Shown here: one piece after another, positions 61,740 to 64,000 of the stretch | Layout: every line of letters begins with the position of its first letter | How positions within the stretch are numbered: the first letter of the stretch is position 1 | NCBI RefSeq assembly: GCF_900100925.1 | Contig: NZ_FNKO01000002.1 | Coordinates: forward strand, 1,736,001-1,800,000 | Length of the DNA: 64,000 nt | Direction: 5' to 3' | Source of the DNA: Actinopolyspora saharensis | Lineage (GTDB): Bacteria; Actinomycetota; Actinomycetes; Mycobacteriales; Pseudonocardiaceae | Position numbers and translations under genes: made by a program | Notes under the pieces: generated by a model | What the model saw: only the letters and a program-made list of their open reading frames with translations | What the model was told of the DNA's origin: nothing | Database searches by the model: none

Positions 61740-62513
61740 TCACTCGATCAGCCCGAACAACCCACGAACGTGGGATACCGAAAGCGGCATTCGCTGTGCG
61801 ATCTTGGCCAAGCCGGACGCCCGAGCGACCAGCTGAGCGTTGTCCCGTACCGGAACTCCGCTGGAGTACTCCAGCGTGTCGGCCATCCCCACGCGGAGAT
61901 GTCCGCCCGCGGCCAGCACACCCAGCATCACGGGCAGCGCGGCCGCACCCAGCCCCGTCGCCGTGAACTCCGCTCCGGCCGGGAGCCCCTCGACGGCCGC
62001 GCTGAGTGTGCCGATGTCGCCGGGCATCCCCGCGCCGAAGACGAGAACGACGTGCACGGGCAACGAGTCCCCGGCGCACAGCTGGCGCAGCTTCGGCAGG
62101 TCGTCCAGCTCCCGCACCTCGTAGTGCACGGCCAGTCCCCGCTCACTCGCCCCGGCACGCAGGTCGGAGACGAACTCCTCCGGGGCGTCCACCGGACACG
62201 TGAGCACCTGGGCCCCCGAATCCAGCAGGGTGGCCAGGGTTTCCGAACGCGCGTAGGCGGCGACCCGCACCAGCAGATCGGTCCGACCGCGGACAGCGCT
62301 GACCACGTCCGGGACGGCGGTGTCGTGCCGGGGCTCCAGGTCCACCACCGAAGCCCCCACTCGCTCGCAGGCGGCGGCAGCGGCGGCCACCTCCTCGCTC
62401 CCGACCGGCAGGGTGGGAACGTCGGCCTTCGCATGGGCCCCCGTGGCGGCCACCGTGATGATCGTTCCCGCTTGGGCCGGAGATCCGCCGGTCTCGGCTG
62501 ACGACGCTGTCAT
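61740..62513 (-). CDS. BKACE-family (3-keto-5-aminohexanoate cleavage-like) protein lacking zinc ligands
   Basis: A 257-residue TIM-barrel protein of PF05853. It has TIITVAATGAHAKADVPTLP, SVVDLEPRHD and GGHLRVGMADTLEYSSG. Active beta-keto acid cleavage enzymes bind zinc with two His in a VxLHxR-type strand and a Glu in RVGLED. Here these positions read Asp58, Glu60 and Ala211. Either a different metal site or loss of activity is implied. ATG 62511-62513 is chosen over an upstream frame with poor coding pattern. It is one gene downstream of ygfZ and upstream of rsiG on the same strand. Confidence 0.75.
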   Translation of the reverse strand: MTASSAETGGSPAQAGTIITVAATGAHAKADVPTLPVGSEEVAAAAAACERVGASVVDLEPRHDTAVPDVVSAVRGRTDLLVRVAAYARSETLATLLDSGAQVLTCPVDAPEEFVSDLRAGASERGLAVHYEVRELDDLPKLRQLCAGDSLPVHVVLVFGAGMPGDIGTLSAAVEGLPAGAEFTATGLGAAALPVMLGVLAAGGHLRVGMADTLEYSSGVPVRDNAQLVARASGLAKIAQRMPLSVSHVRGLFGLIE

Positions 62514-62678
62514 ACTCCGATCTTGGCACAGCGGACGGCTCCGCCGATCCCCGCGGCCCGGCTGCCGGACGGTCCGGGGATCGGGCGAGCACTCGTTCGG
62601 TCGTGCCTGCTGCCGGGCAAGTCGAGCAAGCGGCGCGGCCCGCTCGCGAACCACCCGAGCGGACCGGGCCGGACGCTC

Positions 62679-63827
62679 TCACTGTCCGCGCAGCCCCTGC
62701 ATGGCGATCCGCCCCGGCGGTTCCCCGGTGTCCGGAGGCACCGAGTCGGGGTCGACCGTGGCCGCGATGGCCCGCTCCTGCTCGGAGTCACCGGCCGTGA
62801 ACTGCTCGTCGACCGGGGCCGAGCGCTTTATCAGCGCCAGCGCGACCGGGCCGAGCTCGTGGTGCAGCACGACGCTGCCCACCCGGCCCACGGAACGTTC
62901 CCCGCGGTGCACCGGATCCCCGGTCTCGGGACGGATCTCCAGCGAGCCGTCGAGGTGCAGCAGCAGCATCCGGCGCGGAGGCTTGCCCACGTTGTGCACC
63001 TTGGCCACCGTCTCCTGGCCGCGGTAGCAGCCCTTGGCCACGTGTGCGGCCGTGTGGATCCACCCCAGCTCGTGCGGGATGGCCCGATCGTCGGTGTCCA
63101 CCCCCACCCGGGGGCGCAGCGCCTCGACCCGCAGCGCCTCGTAGGCCATGGTTCCGGCCTTGCGGGCTCCGGCTCCGGTCAGCCGCATCCACCAGTCGAC
63201 CATCGAGTCCCGCGGCACCAGCAGGTCGGCGGTGTAGACCTGCCGGAACGGGACCTGCCGAACCAGCCCGCCACCCGGCAGCGCGGCGACTCCGTAGGGC
63301 TCGGTGGGCGGTTCGGTCACTCCGGCCTCTTCGAGCACGTTGGTCGCCCCGGGCCCGATGACCGTGAACACGGCGAACTCCCCGGTCGCGTCGCGCGGTT
63401 CGACCGCGGACCAGAACCGCATCGCCTCCAGGTACTCGAAGAGCGACTGAGTGCCGTCCGTGCCCATGGTGGGCAGCGCGCTGGTGGCGGTGGAGCCCGC
63501 TTCGCAGTCCAGGTAGACGACCTCGTCGTGGTGCGCCACCATCATGTGGCTGTCCACCCGCCCCTGGCTGTCCAGCACGAGCGCCTCGGTGCCCCGGTCG
63601 TCGGCCAGCTCGGTGAGGTGCTGGGACAGCACCAGGTGCAGCCAGCTCAGACGTTCCTCACCGGGTACGGCGATGACCTGGCGGTGCGAGCGGTCCACCA
63701 CGACGGCGTTGCGGACGGCCGCGCGCTGCTCGCCGAACGGGTCGCCGAAGTGCCACGGCACTCCCGAATCGAGCGAGTCCTCCGGCGCGGGGACCGCGCC
63801 CGGCAGTTCGAGCAAAGGTGAGTTCAA
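62679..63827 (-). CDS. ygfZ: Folate-binding protein YgfZ
   Basis: A 382-residue GcvT-like protein. The hallmark KGCYRGQE lies in HVAKGCYRGQETVAKVHN, with the Cys essential in the family. YgfZ binds tetrahydrofolate and helps assemble or repair Fe-S clusters. The N-terminal domain contains VVVDRSHRQVIAVPGEERLSWLH. The start is TTG (63825-63827) with GAGGAG upstream. It has the same position relative to purF/purM and DUF3073 as in mycobacteria. The stop codon is 166 nt before the BKACE-like start codon. Confidence 0.92.
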   Translation of the reverse strand: MNSPLLELPGAVPAPEDSLDSGVPWHFGDPFGEQRAAVRNAVVVDRSHRQVIAVPGEERLSWLHLVLSQHLTELADDRGTEALVLDSQGRVDSHMMVAHHDEVVYLDCEAGSTATSALPTMGTDGTQSLFEYLEAMRFWSAVEPRDATGEFAVFTVIGPGATNVLEEAGVTEPPTEPYGVAALPGGGLVRQVPFRQVYTADLLVPRDSMVDWWMRLTGAGARKAGTMAYEALRVEALRPRVGVDTDDRAIPHELGWIHTAAHVAKGCYRGQETVAKVHNVGKPPRRMLLLHLDGSLEIRPETGDPVHRGERSVGRVGSVVLHHELGPVALALIKRSAPVDEQFTAGDSEQERAIAATVDPDSVPPDTGEPPGRIAMQGLRGQ

Positions 63828-63896
63828 TTCCGCTCCTCGGCGGTTGTTGCGAGGGGTCCGCTCGGTGTCCGAACCGAACGGGACGCAGACGACGGT

Positions 63897-64000
63897 TCAC
63901 GTGTCCCGAGGGGGACGGTCCTCGGAGGCGCTCCGATCCTCCTCCCCGGCGGTGCGGCACTTGCCGCAAGTGCCGGACAGGGCGAGATGGGTGGCGTCCA
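63897..64000 (-). CDS. Fur-family metalloregulator, C-terminal fragment
   Basis: Only the last 34 codons before TGA (63897-63899) are in the window. The peptide DATHLALSGTCGKCR followed by a charged tail matches the C-terminal zinc-binding end of Fur/Zur/Nur/CatR proteins (HxxLxGxCxxC). The gene enters from the right edge. Its metal (iron, nickel, zinc) or peroxide specificity cannot be judged. In Streptomyces similar regulators lie in this neighbourhood of ygfZ and amfC. Confidence 0.7.
   Translation of the reverse strand, partial: DATHLALSGTCGKCRTAGEEDRSASEDRPPRDT

Noticed and set aside
61740..62654. Upstream extension of the BKACE-like protein by 47 residues
   Set aside because: The extension is Arg/Pro-rich with no family match, while the ATG at 62511-62513 directly precedes the conserved N-terminus.
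63880..63910. parS-like sequence (GTTCACGTG) near the right end
   Set aside because: It matches only part of the 16-bp parS palindrome TGTTTCACGTGAAACA and lies at the end of a coding region.

Overview
The window is high-GC actinobacterial chromosome. Its gene content and order point to the Pseudonocardiales. It carries a DUF5318 zinc-ribbon protein, a DUF3073 protein, an RsiG-type anti-sigma factor, a PadR/ino1 pair next to a class A PBP, and rpsF-ssb-rpsR-rplI-dnaB. Many genes appear leaderless, with a TAnnnT-like -10 box about 6-8 nt before a GTG or ATG. Several secreted and cytoplasmic proteins are notably acidic, which would suit a moderately halophilic genus such as Actinopolyspora or Saccharopolyspora; that genus guess is inference only. 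No tRNA, rRNA, CRISPR array, IS element or prophage was seen.

Layout. 1-2.1 kb: iron-regulated hydroxamate siderophore genes (desB fragment and desA) behind tandem DtxR/IdeR-type iron boxes. 2.3-6.3 kb: two dynamin-like GTPases flanking a GrpE-domain protein. 6.5-9.7 kb: exported aldose epimerase and GH2 glycosidase. 10-12.2 kb: first NarL-type two-component system. 12.3-15.1 kb: HAD phosphatase and a two-gene ABC transporter. 15.9-17.5 kb: hypothetical gene, trmB and a 37-residue membrane peptide. 17.9-20.4 kb: second NarL-type two-component system. 20.5-28.1 kb: amidohydrolase, SDR, PhoX phosphatase with a candidate Pho box, MFS exporter, HAD and GNAT genes. 28.2-33.0 kb: dnaB (interrupted by an intein), rplI, rpsR, ssb, rpsF, with a five-box DnaA cluster between dnaB and rplI. 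33.2-41.8 kb: membrane protein, nfo, two paralogous GT87 membrane glycosyltransferases, GNAT, a WYL regulator divergent from a maleylpyruvate-isomerase-like gene. 42-48.1 kb: ponA-like PBP, DUF5318, PadR, ino1. 48.3-54.5 kb: lipoprotein, glucose dehydrogenase/GH15 pair, type VII-associated protein, PRC-barrel, LuxR regulator. 54.5-64 kb: SCP-like gene, purF, purM, DUF3073, hypothetical, asparaginase, rsiG, a BKACE-like protein, ygfZ and the end of a Fur-family regulator.

Most striking observations. (1) A three-copy intergenic element of about 175 bp (35.3, 39.3 and 59.7 kb) forms a nested hairpin. Its stems covary between copies while its loops stay constant, and each copy lies 35-45 nt downstream of a plus-strand stop codon. 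A second shared module follows two of the copies and also occurs alone at 22.1 kb. (2) DnaB carries an intein that begins with Ala and has the Trp/Cys/Thr signature of class 3 inteins; its LAGLIDADG-type endonuclease has lost both catalytic acids. (3) Five DnaA boxes in one orientation precede dnaB. (4) RsiG has one perfect and one imperfect c-di-GMP-binding motif. (5) A BKACE-family protein lacks the zinc ligands of its family.
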